Assembly: GCA_943357105.1 (NCBI GenBank)
Contig: CALRGC010000011.1
Coordinates: 1 to 32,421, forward strand
Direction: 5' to 3'
Source: Candidatus Magasanikiibacteriota bacterium
GTDB taxonomy: Bacteria > Patescibacteriota > Patescibacteriia > Magasanikbacterales > GWA2-37-8
DNA length: 32,421 bases
Part shown: in pieces, positions 1 through 9,769 of the stretch
Layout of the letters: every line of letters starts with the position of its first letter
Position numbering within the stretch: the first letter of the stretch is position 1
Notes under the pieces: generated by a model
What the model was told of the DNA's origin: nothing
The model's input: only the letters and a program-made list of their open reading frames with translations
Database searches by the model: none
Position numbers and translations under genes: made by a program

Positions 1-76
1 AAACGGCGGGTCCTAGCTCGTGCACCGCCACCCCCGTAGCGGTGACCAAATCAAATAGATAATAAAAAAACATATT

Positions 77-1303
77 TTAAATAAAAATTATCGCCGCCAT
101 TACCCACCACAAAAAACTTAAATCATTTTTAAAATATGGCACATCTACCATACCGTGAACTATAAATACCACTAGCATACACAGTACCGCGCTACCAAAA
201 ATTTTATTGTCCTGAAATTTTTTAATAGATTCTTTAGCCGCGAAAATATAAATTAATACAAAAGAGATCATCCCAAATAATCCAATTTCCGACCAAAAAT
301 TAAGAAAAGTATTATGAGGAAAAAGAAGCGGCTCAATTTTTGTGAAATCATTTACCGGTTTTTGCACGCGATCAAACCACTCTTTTATTCCCGCTCCCCA
401 AACAAAATTACTTGGACTCTTGATCAAATAATTCCAAGTATAACTCCAGAGTACTAGGCGATTATGTCCGGACTGATTTTGTAACATTAGATTTTGACGT
501 AGCGGCGCAACGGTAGCGACCGCCAAAAATCCCAAAACCAAAATTCCTAACACCGCTTTTCTTTGGCTGTTGAGATATAGAGCTAATAAAGCGCCGACAG
601 CCAAAGCAACCCATGAGCCCTCAGAAAAAGATAGAATAATTGCTACCACTGCTAATAGAAGAACTAACCGATAAATATTTTTTCTTTTATTGTCTTTTAA
701 TCCAAATACTATCAAAGGTATTATAGGCGCCACATAGAGACCAATCGCGTTGGGACTGGTAAAAAATGAAGTGACTCGTCCGTGTAAATCAGATAAATCT
801 TGTTGGCGTAAAGTTGGTGAAAAAAAATGGCCGGTTAGTTTTTGTACTACGGCTAAAACCGAAATACTAATTGTCGATAAGGATAAAAACCAGATTAAAT
901 CCTTAGAATTGATCTCTTTTCTGCGACCGACTAACAAAATAAAAAATAAAATTGGTTCCAAAAAATAAGCACGCCAAATTCCGAGTGCTTGGATGTGATG
1001 ACTGGAAGTAAAAATTCCTAAAATTGAAAAAATAAAAAACGCCAATACGGATAAACAGAGAAATTTTTGTCTACCGTAGAAATTTTTTATCTCCACCCAA
1101 TCAGCGCGACTATATTTGATAAGCCACACCAAAAAAATACTGCCAAAAGTTATTTCCAGCGCGCAACTCGGTAATGGCCCAATATTAAAACGAATAAAAT
1201 AAGACGGCAGGGCGCAGATGAGCAGGCCGACTGCCGTCTTGAAATTTTTTATCGCCAACCAACTAAGCAGAGTAAAATAAAGTGTGGCGATAAATAAAAC
1301 CAT
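77..1303 (-). CDS. O-antigen ligase / Wzy-like polytopic membrane protein
   Basis: 408 aa, many hydrophobic segments; central loop with FxxPNxxGLY and PHNTFLNFWSEIGLFG, typical of the O-antigen ligase family. Confidence 0.75.
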   Translation of the reverse strand: MVLFIATLYFTLLSWLAIKNFKTAVGLLICALPSYFIRFNIGPLPSCALEITFGSIFLVWLIKYSRADWVEIKNFYGRQKFLCLSVLAFFIFSILGIFTSSHHIQALGIWRAYFLEPILFFILLVGRRKEINSKDLIWFLSLSTISISVLAVVQKLTGHFFSPTLRQQDLSDLHGRVTSFFTSPNAIGLYVAPIIPLIVFGLKDNKRKNIYRLVLLLAVVAIILSFSEGSWVALAVGALLALYLNSQRKAVLGILVLGFLAVATVAPLRQNLMLQNQSGHNRLVLWSYTWNYLIKSPSNFVWGAGIKEWFDRVQKPVNDFTKIEPLLFPHNTFLNFWSEIGLFGMISFVLIYIFAAKESIKKFQDNKIFGSAVLCMLVVFIVHGMVDVPYFKNDLSFLWWVMAAIIFI

Positions 1304-1311
1304 ACTCTAAA

Positions 1312-2715
1312 TTAATAGCGATAATGATCAGCTTTATAAGGGCCGCTGTCGGAAATTCCCAAATAAGCGGCCTGGTCTTTGGAGAGTTTGGTTAATTTCA
1401 CACCGATTTTTTCCAAATGCAATCTCGCTACCTCTTCGTCCAATTCTTTTGGCAAACGATATACACCCAGTTCAAATTTTTTGGTCCACAATTCCAATTG
1501 AGCCAGGGCTTGATTGGTAAAACTGTTACTCATCACAAAGCTAGGATGACCAGTCGCACAACCCAAATTCATCAAGCGTCCCTCGGCCAACATATATAAC
1601 TCTTTTTTACCCAAAATATATTTATCTACCTGTGGTTTGATATTTATTTTCTTTACGCCTTTGGCTTTATTCAATTTTTCTACCTGAATTTCATTATCAA
1701 AGTGACCGATATTGCAGACAATCGCTTGATCTTTCATTTTTTGCATATGTTCCAAGCGAATAATATCTTTATTACCGGTAGCGGTGACATAAATATCGGC
1801 CGTGCCAAGAGTGTCCTCCACAGTCTTCACCTCATAGCCTTCCATAGCTGCTTGTAGGGCGCAAATTGGGTCGATCTCAGTGATTACGACACGACAACCT
1901 TGTCCACGTAGCGCCTGCGCACAGCCCTTGCCCACATCGCCATATCCACACACCACGGCCACTTTTCCACCAAGCATCACATCCATGGCGCGATTGAGCC
2001 CGTCTACTATCGAGTGGCGGCAACCATAGACATTATCAAATTTACTTTTGGTGACCGAATCATTTACATTGATCGCTGGAAACAATAAATTTCCTTCTTT
2101 AAAAAGCTGATACAAGCGATGTACGCCGGTAGTAGTTTCTTCGGAAACGCCTTTTACCTTTTTTGCCACATTAGTCCAGCGTTCTTTGTTTTTGGCAAAT
2201 TCCAATTTCAACAAATTAATCATCTCGCGATAATCTTCACCTTCTTTGGAATAATCTTTAGTTAAAATTTTTGGATTTTTTTCTACTTCTACGCCTTTGT
2301 GAATAAGCAAAGTGGCGTCACTACCATCGTCTACAATTAAATCCGGACCAGCGCCATTACCAAAATCCAAAGCGCGCTCAGTACACCACCAATATTCTTC
2401 CAAAGTTTCACCTTTCCAAGCAAATACAGCGACACCCTTAGCGGCCACGGCGGCGGCGGCGTGATCTTGAGTAGAAAAAATATTACAAGACGCCCAACGC
2501 ACTTTGGCGCCTAGCTCCACCAAGGTTTCAATCAACACGGCGGTCTGAATAGTCATATGTAGCGATCCCGTAATATTCGCGCCTTTGAGAGGTTTTTTCG
2601 CGCCGTATTTTTTTCTCACCGCCATTAGCCCCGGCATTTCCATTTCCGCTATTTCAATTTCTTTTCTCCCCCACTGAGCCAAACCAATATCTTTTACTTT
2701 ATATTCTTGTGTCAT
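1312..2715 (-). CDS. ahcY: Adenosylhomocysteinase (S-adenosyl-L-homocysteine hydrolase)
   Basis: 467 aa with full-length family similarity: [50 protein letters not shown]-terminal KADHYRY. Confidence 0.97.
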   Translation of the reverse strand: MTQEYKVKDIGLAQWGRKEIEIAEMEMPGLMAVRKKYGAKKPLKGANITGSLHMTIQTAVLIETLVELGAKVRWASCNIFSTQDHAAAAVAAKGVAVFAWKGETLEEYWWCTERALDFGNGAGPDLIVDDGSDATLLIHKGVEVEKNPKILTKDYSKEGEDYREMINLLKLEFAKNKERWTNVAKKVKGVSEETTTGVHRLYQLFKEGNLLFPAINVNDSVTKSKFDNVYGCRHSIVDGLNRAMDVMLGGKVAVVCGYGDVGKGCAQALRGQGCRVVITEIDPICALQAAMEGYEVKTVEDTLGTADIYVTATGNKDIIRLEHMQKMKDQAIVCNIGHFDNEIQVEKLNKAKGVKKINIKPQVDKYILGKKELYMLAEGRLMNLGCATGHPSFVMSNSFTNQALAQLELWTKKFELGVYRLPKELDEEVARLHLEKIGVKLTKLSKDQAAYLGISDSGPYKADHYRY

Positions 2716-2723
2716 AATTTTAA

Positions 2724-3680
2724 TTATATTTCTAATTTTTCTACTCCATTCATAAACGTTCGTTCATAACGTTCACAAAATTCTTGTTTAGTAAATTTAT
2801 GTTCTTGGGTGCCATAAGCTTCAATCGCGTAGCTGGCAGCCACCGCTCCCATCTGCGCGCAGGTTTTCAAATCTTTTCCGTGCTCATAACCCACAAAAAA
2901 TCCGGCGCGATAGGCGTCGCCCGCCCCGGTAGGATCGTCAAAAGAAAGAGGCGCGCAAACTCCGGCAGTAATAGTTTCGCCTTGCGCCGTTTTTATCACC
3001 GATCCTTGTTCACCCAAAGTAGTTATTAAAAATTCGGTATTTTTTAAAATTTCCTCCTCATTCCAACCGGTGCGATCTTGCAATAATTTTATCTCATAAT
3101 CATTGCCAATTACAAAATCGGCTTGGCTTATCATCTTTTTTAATTCAATTTCATTGAAAGCGGTGACTTGTTGTCCGGGATCAAAAACCGTTTTCACACC
3201 CATCTCTTTACATTCTTTTAGATGCTGTATCATCACTTCTTTATCGGTTGGAGAAATAATGGCCAAAGAAAATTTTTCTTTTACCACGTCCACAATCTTT
3301 TTTTCTTTAGCTTGTCCGAGTGGCCCACCAAAAAATCCGGTAATCTGATTATCGTCGGCATCAGTAGTAATGTAGGCCGTAGCCGTGGTTTGTTTTTTAT
3401 CGGATAAAATATAGTCGGTTTTTATTTTCGACTCTTTGAAATATTCCAAATAATCGCGGCCGTCTTTGCCCAACACCGACAATACCAACGGCTCGCCGCC
3501 GAGCATCTTCATAGTGAAAGCAATATTGCCAGCCGTTCCACCCCAACTGCGTTCCAATTTATCTACCATAAAACAGACATTCAAAATATGCAGTTGATCC
3601 GGCAAAATATGATTTTTGAAACTGTCCGGAAAATTCATGATATGGTCATAGACCAGAGAACCGGTAACCAAAATAGCCAT
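2724..3680 (-). CDS. PfkB-family carbohydrate/nucleoside kinase, probable adenosine kinase
   Basis: [16 protein letters not shown] and [14 protein letters not shown] anion-hole/catalytic motif; 8 nt from ahcY. Confidence 0.85.
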   Translation of the reverse strand: MAILVTGSLVYDHIMNFPDSFKNHILPDQLHILNVCFMVDKLERSWGGTAGNIAFTMKMLGGEPLVLSVLGKDGRDYLEYFKESKIKTDYILSDKKQTTATAYITTDADDNQITGFFGGPLGQAKEKKIVDVVKEKFSLAIISPTDKEVMIQHLKECKEMGVKTVFDPGQQVTAFNEIELKKMISQADFVIGNDYEIKLLQDRTGWNEEEILKNTEFLITTLGEQGSVIKTAQGETITAGVCAPLSFDDPTGAGDAYRAGFFVGYEHGKDLKTCAQMGAVAASYAIEAYGTQEHKFTKQEFCERYERTFMNGVEKLEI

Positions 3681-3784
3681 AAAAAATATTTAATTTTACA
3701 AAGTAATATTATCAAATATACCGGCTTTTGTCCACCCTCAAACTTGTCATAAATACCAATAAAATATATACTGGATAAACTCCT

Positions 3785-4150
3785 ATGCAAATGCTATTTC
3801 TTTCTCAACTCATCACCGGCAAAGTTCAACCCGGCCTAAACAAAGGCAAAGACACCGGCGCTCGCACCGCCAATCTTGATCCGATTTTGGCCAAAGACCT
3901 ACCAAGGGGTCTTTATAGTTGTAAAGTACAGATTGAAAAAAAAGAATACAACGGATTGTTATATTACGGTTATAATTCTTTAAGGAAAATTGATTGTCTA
4001 GAAATACATATTCTGGATTTTAACGAGGACATTTACGGTAAAATAATTACCGTCACCACCAAAAAATTTATTCGATCAGAAAAAATCTTTCAAAATATTG
4101 AATCATTAAAAAAACAGATTGCTGAGGATTTGAAAGATGCCAAAAAATAA
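3785..4150 (+). CDS. Stand-alone riboflavin kinase domain (RibF C-terminal-like)
   Basis: GKVQPGLNKGKDTGARTANLDP resembles GxVxxGxxxGxxxGxPTANL; LPRGLYSCKV; LEIHILDFNEDIYGKIITV; IRSEKIFQNIESLKKQIAEDLKDA. Lacks an FMN adenylyltransferase domain. Confidence 0.8.
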   Translation: MQMLFLSQLITGKVQPGLNKGKDTGARTANLDPILAKDLPRGLYSCKVQIEKKEYNGLLYYGYNSLRKIDCLEIHILDFNEDIYGKIITVTTKKFIRSEKIFQNIESLKKQIAEDLKDAKK

Positions 4151-4174
4151 TGCCGACTGGATCGGCATTATTTT
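4144..4174. terminator. Bidirectional intrinsic terminator between convergent genes
   Basis: AAAATAATGCCGA-ctgga-TCGGCATTATTTT perfect 13-bp stem. Confidence 0.85.
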
Positions 4175-5292
4175 ATAAAATGAACGACTGGATTAACGCA
4201 TCTTAAAATTTCTTTTGTTTTTATCAGACGCAAATGTTTTGACTGGCGCAATTTTTCAATTCCGGCGCCATTAATTTTTTGATCGGCCGTATCAGTCTCG
4301 CCAATTATCACCCAGCGAATCTGAGGAATCGCGTTTATTAGATCGGCACAGGCCGTATAGTTGCCATTACGATATACACAAGGCTCAAGCGTAGTATAAA
4401 GGGCAAATTCTCTTTTTTCCCAATCCGGACAATTATTTCTCATCATCGCCAATGCATCTTGCTCCGCGTGCATATTGGCTTTGCGAAAACCCCAGGCCAC
4501 AATCTCAAAAGTGTCGGCGGCCATTATCAAGGCGCCCACTTGATATCCATTTTTAGAAAAATTTGAAAATAAGGCGCAATTTTTGGCTAAGTCGTAAAAT
4601 CTTTCATCTATCCCCTGCCAAAAAATATTTTTTAAAGATTTAGACCAATCTGGTTCTACTCTTTCTTCTTTTATGGCCGTATCAAACAAATATTTATAAT
4701 CTTTGCCAAAAAGTTCAGTCTGCTGGTTGCCGTAGTTACTTTTATTATTGATACAATAAACACCATTCACGGTCGTAGATGCCAAATTTTGCACCGTGTC
4801 AATCATAGCTTTGACTGTGCCGCCGGTTGATACCATACAATCGACCAACGCCACTTCTTTGCCGGCCACCGCCTGAGACATATACATCGTGCGGGCGTAA
4901 TATCCGGTCTTCTGTTCAAATTCAACACAAGGTAAATTATAATGGAACGACTTGGCGATAATTAATGGCAAACCCATTTCCGCGGCCACAAACGAAGCCA
5001 CCGGAATACCATCGGACTCCACCGTAATAATCGCTTCGGTAGTAGGAGCGATAAACTTGGCCAAAAATCTTCCCAAGGTATAATAAAGTGAGTAATTTAC
5101 CAAGTTGAAACCTTTGAATGGATAGACAAAATACTTATAATTTTCCACACTACCGCCCTTGTCTTTTACATTATATACTGGTGAATTTCTAAAAATCTCT
5201 ACCACACTATCCAAGGCTTCTTTTTCTACCGCGATATCATGTGACAATTTTTGCACTTCCTTTTCCAGATCAAATATTTGGTTGGTCATCAT
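4168..5292 (-). CDS. Phosphoribosyltransferase domain fused to RibD/CDA-type deaminase domain
   Basis: N-terminal PRTase signature VALVDCMVSTGGTVKAMID; C-terminal MHAEQDAL plus YTTLEPCVYRNGNYTAC zinc-deaminase motifs. Confidence 0.8.
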   Translation of the reverse strand: MMTNQIFDLEKEVQKLSHDIAVEKEALDSVVEIFRNSPVYNVKDKGGSVENYKYFVYPFKGFNLVNYSLYYTLGRFLAKFIAPTTEAIITVESDGIPVASFVAAEMGLPLIIAKSFHYNLPCVEFEQKTGYYARTMYMSQAVAGKEVALVDCMVSTGGTVKAMIDTVQNLASTTVNGVYCINNKSNYGNQQTELFGKDYKYLFDTAIKEERVEPDWSKSLKNIFWQGIDERFYDLAKNCALFSNFSKNGYQVGALIMAADTFEIVAWGFRKANMHAEQDALAMMRNNCPDWEKREFALYTTLEPCVYRNGNYTACADLINAIPQIRWVIIGETDTADQKINGAGIEKLRQSKHLRLIKTKEILRCVNPVVHFIK

Positions 5293-5368
5293 AAAAATAT
5301 TTTTAAAACCACTTTACAGTTTATCATAAAAATTAATTTTTTAAAAGATGGCAAAAATCATAGAAATA

Positions 5369-5397
5369 TTGACAAAATCAGCCTAAAGTGTTATAGT
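5369..5397 (+). promoter_or_regulatory. sigma70-type promoter of rpsT
   Basis: TTGACA-17 nt-TATAGT upstream of rpsT. Confidence 0.75.
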
Positions 5398-5436
5398 TAT
5401 TCTGCTCTCAAAATTTAATAGATACACTTAACTTTT

Positions 5437-5694
5437 ATGCCAAATAAACAAAACGCTAAAAAAGCTCTACGCCAAGCGGCCAAACGCGCTGTTTTAAACA
5501 AGAATAGAAAAAACGCTTTTAAAACCGCCATCAAAACTACTCTGAAAGCCGCCACCGCCGTTGAAGCCAAAAAATTGGCCGCCACCGCTCAAGCTGCTCT
5601 GGATAAAGCCGCCAAAGCCGGTACTATCAAAAAGAATACCGCCGCTCGCCGTTTGTCTCGCTTGATGAAGAAAGTAAACAAGCTTGCAAAATAA
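5437..5694 (+). CDS. rpsT: 30S ribosomal protein S20
   Basis: 85 aa, Lys/Ala-rich, MPNKQNAKKALRQAAKRAVLNKNRKNAFKT...IKKNTAARRLSRLMKKVNKL. Confidence 0.95.
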   Translation: MPNKQNAKKALRQAAKRAVLNKNRKNAFKTAIKTTLKAATAVEAKKLAATAQAALDKAAKAGTIKKNTAARRLSRLMKKVNKLAK

Positions 5695-5710
5695 TAGCTA
5701 AATAAGATAT

Positions 5711-5736
5711 AATAATCCCGATAAGTCGGGATTATT
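5711..5736 (+). terminator. Intrinsic terminator of rpsT
   Basis: AATAATCCCGA-taag-TCGGGATTATT followed by T-rich tract. Confidence 0.85.
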
Positions 5737-5750
5737 TTTATTTAAAAAAT

Positions 5751-6875
5751 ATGAGTTCTAGAAGAAAACCAAGTGGTGAATTTCTTGTTAGTGGTATAAC
5801 TCCGGTGTTTGATCCAGATCATAATGCCGAACTTCCAATTGACACAACGGAAAAAACCGATCCTGAAAATACCACTGCCGAAATTGAAAGATTTTACATG
5901 GAAGCATTACGACATGACATGTTTAGACGGGCGCGCGCTGAAGTTTTACATGAAATTGCCACCAATTCACCGGAGATGGATATTGACAACCAAGAGATCG
6001 ATAGATTGGCCAAAGAAAAATTAAATAATGAACGTGACAGATTTGAGAAAGAATCCGAAAAAAATAGTGGCGCGTTACTGAGAACAATAGCCGAAATGCA
6101 CGTATATACCGCTCACTTGGAACGAAATGCCGAATTAAATCCATTAACTGAAATTGCCAATAAAAAAAGGGCGGAAAAAGTATTTGAAGAAGCTCAAAAA
6201 CACCCCGATTTCCTTAATGGAAAATCTGTGTTGGTAGTAGTGCGTATGGATGCCGATGGTTTTAAAGAAGTAAACGATACTTATGGACATCAAGAGGGAG
6301 ATATGGTTTTGAAAAGAATTGCCGAACAATTGCAAAACGAGCTCTCCAGATTAAGGCCAACTGATCTAGCCATACATTTTTCCGGTGATGAATTTGGTTT
6401 AATCTTGTTAGTCAACAAACCATCTGGCGCCAAGACTAATGTCGATAATTTGGTTGAAAAAATTGTCGAACGCGTGATAAAAGGAATTGAAAAGATTGAA
6501 TTACCAAACAAACGCACCCTGTCCGCTAGCGCTGGTTTTAAAATAATCGACCGAGAGAACCAGGTGGATTATCAAACCGGCGATCACCTGGCCGATACAG
6601 CCGCGTCTTTATCCAAACAGTGCAAATATGTTGACGGCTTTAAACAAGGAAGTACTAGAGTAGTAAACCGAAGTTTGTCAAAAGCGGAATTTTTAAAAAG
6701 AAAAGGAATTGATATCGAACAATTTGAAGAAAGTTCGCTCAAAGGGCAGATCGATCGTTTAACAAAAGTAGTTTTTGATGGGGATATACCAGAAAGAGCA
6801 AAAGGCGTGCTAGATGTACTGTTAAATATTGCCAAAGAAGAAAAAGCCAAACGAAGAACCGGCCCAATAAAATAA
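5751..6875 (+). CDS. GGDEF-domain diguanylate cyclase
   Basis: DADGFKEVNDTYGHQEGDMVL and FSGDEFGL; RPTD (RxxD I-site) five residues before SGDEF. Confidence 0.9.
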   Translation: MSSRRKPSGEFLVSGITPVFDPDHNAELPIDTTEKTDPENTTAEIERFYMEALRHDMFRRARAEVLHEIATNSPEMDIDNQEIDRLAKEKLNNERDRFEKESEKNSGALLRTIAEMHVYTAHLERNAELNPLTEIANKKRAEKVFEEAQKHPDFLNGKSVLVVVRMDADGFKEVNDTYGHQEGDMVLKRIAEQLQNELSRLRPTDLAIHFSGDEFGLILLVNKPSGAKTNVDNLVEKIVERVIKGIEKIELPNKRTLSASAGFKIIDRENQVDYQTGDHLADTAASLSKQCKYVDGFKQGSTRVVNRSLSKAEFLKRKGIDIEQFEESSLKGQIDRLTKVVFDGDIPERAKGVLDVLLNIAKEEKAKRRTGPIK

Positions 6876-7886
6876 TTAAATACGGTTTATTAGTAAATCA
6901 AGAGATAAACCCAAATCTGCCTGGCCGGTTTTAGCCTTAAAATCCATATCAAGCAACTGAGCATAAATATCGCTCAGTTGTTTTTTATTATATCTCTTTA
7001 TAAAAGCCAAATTTTTTTTCAAAACAAACGGATGCACGCTCAGCTCTTTGGCCATGGCGTCACTGCTCATATTTTCGCTGGCTTCAAATAGACTGCGAGC
7101 GGAGAGCAAAATACGAAATTGCCAAACAATCAAACTAAAAATTTTAAAATTATCTTCACCAAGACGACGCTGCTCCTCCAATAATTTAAAAGCTTGTTTT
7201 TTATTGCCATTTACCACCGCTTCCACCATATTAAAAACGTTATCATCCACTTTTTCATCCAAAAATAAATTGACTTGCGACAATCCGATTTCTTCACCAC
7301 TAGCATAGGCGGTCAATTGATCAATCAAAGACATCAAATACCAAATATCGCCGGTGGTATTTTGTGCCAGATAACTAATGGCTGGATTAGAAATTTTCCC
7401 ATTTCTCTTTTTTATTTCCGCGGCTATCCAAGCTGATAATGCCGCCCCCTCGAGCAAAGCGAACTCTTGATTATATTTTTCTTTTTTCAAGACCGCATCC
7501 AGCTCTTTTATTTCTTTTACCTTGCCAAATTTTTCACCCTGCCAAAAAATTACCACATTGCTGTCTGGAATTCTTTTTTCTTTTATTCGGCCAATTAGTT
7601 CTTCCAGAAATTCTTTATCGGAAATGGACAAAACATTTTCGACTACCACCAATCTCTTTTCTGCCAAAAATGGCGCCGCCACAATCTCTGTCAAAATTCT
7701 GCCTGGTTCAATTTTTTGCGCATCTAAAATCACCACATTATACCCCTGCGGATCACGAGCTTGTTTGAATTTTATGATTTGCTCACTGAGATACTGCCGA
7801 CTACGAAAGGTATCTTCACCGTAAATGTATATCACCATAGTAGGAGCATTATAATACGATTTAGAATAATGAGCAATAATTTTCAA
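6876..7886 (-). CDS. holA: DNA polymerase III subunit delta
   Basis: 336 aa; MVIYIYGEDTFRSRQYL..., FNMVEAVVNGNKKQAFKLL; HolA architecture. Start may be the internal Met (MVIYIYGED). Confidence 0.85.
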   Translation of the reverse strand: MKIIAHYSKSYYNAPTMVIYIYGEDTFRSRQYLSEQIIKFKQARDPQGYNVVILDAQKIEPGRILTEIVAAPFLAEKRLVVVENVLSISDKEFLEELIGRIKEKRIPDSNVVIFWQGEKFGKVKEIKELDAVLKKEKYNQEFALLEGAALSAWIAAEIKKRNGKISNPAISYLAQNTTGDIWYLMSLIDQLTAYASGEEIGLSQVNLFLDEKVDDNVFNMVEAVVNGNKKQAFKLLEEQRRLGEDNFKIFSLIVWQFRILLSARSLFEASENMSSDAMAKELSVHPFVLKKNLAFIKRYNKKQLSDIYAQLLDMDFKAKTGQADLGLSLDLLINRI

Positions 7887-7905
7887 AACCGGTCACATTT
7901 CTGGT

Positions 7906-9075
7906 TTATCTATTTGGTTTAGACAATCTTCTGGCACTTCTCCATAATTCTTCAAAGTGTTTTTGAAATGATTCAGTCACATCTCTATTCTTAATAGAAA
8001 TAATTATTGGCTCTTCTTTTTGAATCAATAATAAAGTGACATTACCATAGCAAAATATTTCCACTGGAAAATCATTTTTATAAGGCAACACCCTCATCTC
8101 TTGATCTAAAAAGTATAGATCTTCCATTTCATATTTTGATACCGTTTGTTCCGCTCCTTGTTGAAATAAAATTCTCCCTTTAATTTTTCGCTCAATTCTT
8201 TTCACATGCAAAGAACGAAAATAATTAACATATTTATTTTCTTGCTCACCTAAACCAAAAGCCACCCCAAAAACATCATAACTCTCGCCTGATTTTATCT
8301 CGTCAAACAATTCATTCCAAGCATTACCAAAAGCCTCAAAGCCGACTGTGACGGTAGTTTCTTGATTCCAAAAATAACTAAAAAATTTCTTAAACGCACT
8401 GACTGCTTCAAAACTTTTAATACCAAAGACTAATGGATCTTGCCCCGGTATACCAATCTCCAAATAATCTTTAATGAACGAAAACCAAATCGGCAAATCA
8501 ATCCCCAAAGGCAAATATTTTGCCCGACTATTTTTTAATTTGTTCCTCCAATTTAAATCTTCGGGATTAACACCGCGCTCGTATAATATTTGCAGGTTGA
8601 TCCCTTGTCGCTCCCTTTTTAAATGAAACGATCGCCAAAACTTTTCCATTTCCGTGCTAGAACTCGCTTTTGAACCAATAACATAAAGGGTTTCCCCCGG
8701 CTCATTTTGTAACATGAAATTACGACTTCTCTTTACTCCTTCATCGCCTTCATAAATTAATACATCGCGGGCTTGTTTATAATTTTTTTCTTCAATTTCT
8801 TTCACTACACTCTCAGCAATATTTTTCTTTTCCTCTAGAGCGTCTATTATGTGGCGAGGATCATTGGCCGAAAATTCCGCGACGCCGCGTTTCAATAATT
8901 TTGTAACCAGACCATTTTTTTCCAATTCTTCCAAAGCCAAATAAACTAGATTACGATGTAAACCAGTATATTCGATAATTTTGCCGGCCTTACTTTTTTT
9001 TAATTCAATTAAAGCCAAATATACCTTGGCTGAATTCTTGCCAAAACCAAGTTTGATTAAGTTTTGTTCTAACAT
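7906..9075 (-). CDS. TrmB-family transcriptional regulator with duplicated effector domain
   Basis: N-terminal TrmB winged helix (LIKLGFGKNSAKVYLALIEL...), then two related PLD-like effector modules. Confidence 0.85.
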   Translation of the reverse strand: MLEQNLIKLGFGKNSAKVYLALIELKKSKAGKIIEYTGLHRNLVYLALEELEKNGLVTKLLKRGVAEFSANDPRHIIDALEEKKNIAESVVKEIEEKNYKQARDVLIYEGDEGVKRSRNFMLQNEPGETLYVIGSKASSSTEMEKFWRSFHLKRERQGINLQILYERGVNPEDLNWRNKLKNSRAKYLPLGIDLPIWFSFIKDYLEIGIPGQDPLVFGIKSFEAVSAFKKFFSYFWNQETTVTVGFEAFGNAWNELFDEIKSGESYDVFGVAFGLGEQENKYVNYFRSLHVKRIERKIKGRILFQQGAEQTVSKYEMEDLYFLDQEMRVLPYKNDFPVEIFCYGNVTLLLIQKEEPIIISIKNRDVTESFQKHFEELWRSARRLSKPNR

Positions 9076-9163
9076 ATTATCATATTTATTATGACAATAT
9101 TATTATACTAAAATTAGCCAAAATTATCAACATCCATTGGCATATATCATTTTATTTATGAAT

Positions 9164-9191
9164 ATAATTTAGCTAATTTTAGCCAAATTAT
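9164..9191. promoter_or_regulatory. Palindromic operator candidate for TrmB-type regulator
   Basis: ATAATTTAGCTAA-tt-TTAGCCAAATTAT, 13-bp inverted repeat with one mismatch, 2 nt before the -35 box. Confidence 0.65.
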
Positions 9192-9193
9192 AC

Positions 9194-9222
9194 TTGACAA
9201 GTATACAAATATATGATAAACT
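9194..9222 (+). promoter_or_regulatory. sigma70-type promoter for the 9275 gene
   Basis: TTGACA-17 nt-TAAACT. Confidence 0.7.
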
Positions 9223-9274
9223 AATCAGTCAAGCTGGACGCAGCCTCTGACAACCAAACAACCTGGAGGTAATC

Positions 9275-9769
9275 ATGAAATTCGCTCTTTTCACTCTGGT
9301 CGCCATTCTCTTCTGTGGTCCCGCTCTGGCCATCACGCCGCGGGTCCAGATCGGTGAGACCTGGGGCGTATCCGTGCCGAACGGCACCAGTGACATCACC
9401 GCTGGTGTTCCCCAAACCCTGGTCGGGGGAGGTGTGGCGCAAAAGATCAGTGGCGACTGGGCCGTCTTCAGCGACCTGGTGATGGCGGTACCACGCACCA
9501 AATTCTACCCTGGTTTTAGACCGGTGGTGGGTGTGGCGCGCCAACTCAGCGATTGGACTCTGGTAGGGTCGATGCTCTATCAGTGGAACCCGCCGTTCGC
9601 CAAAGACAGCAAGAGTAGCCACCTCATCGGCCCCACTCTGGCTGCCGTGTTCCCACTGAAAGCACAGGGTGTCTCGTTTTCTGTTGGAGTGGGCTATCGC
9701 GCTCAATTCACCGGAGACAAGATCATCCATGTGTTCTCCTTCGGGCCAAGCATGTTCTTCTCGTTCTAA
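9275..9769 (+). CDS. Secreted/outer-membrane beta-barrel-like protein of unknown function
   Basis: Signal peptide MKFALFTLVAILFCGPALA; alternating hydrophobic pattern, C-terminal Phe; GGAGGT SD at 9265-9270; markedly GC-rich. Confidence 0.75.
   Translation: MKFALFTLVAILFCGPALAITPRVQIGETWGVSVPNGTSDITAGVPQTLVGGGVAQKISGDWAVFSDLVMAVPRTKFYPGFRPVVGVARQLSDWTLVGSMLYQWNPPFAKDSKSSHLIGPTLAAVFPLKAQGVSFSVGVGYRAQFTGDKIIHVFSFGPSMFFSF

Noticed and set aside
9221-9730. 169-aa minus-strand ORF opposite the barrel-like gene
   Set aside because: Arises from high GC on the opposite strand; the plus ORF has signal peptide, SD and promoter, and the minus translation looks low-complexity and non-protein-like.
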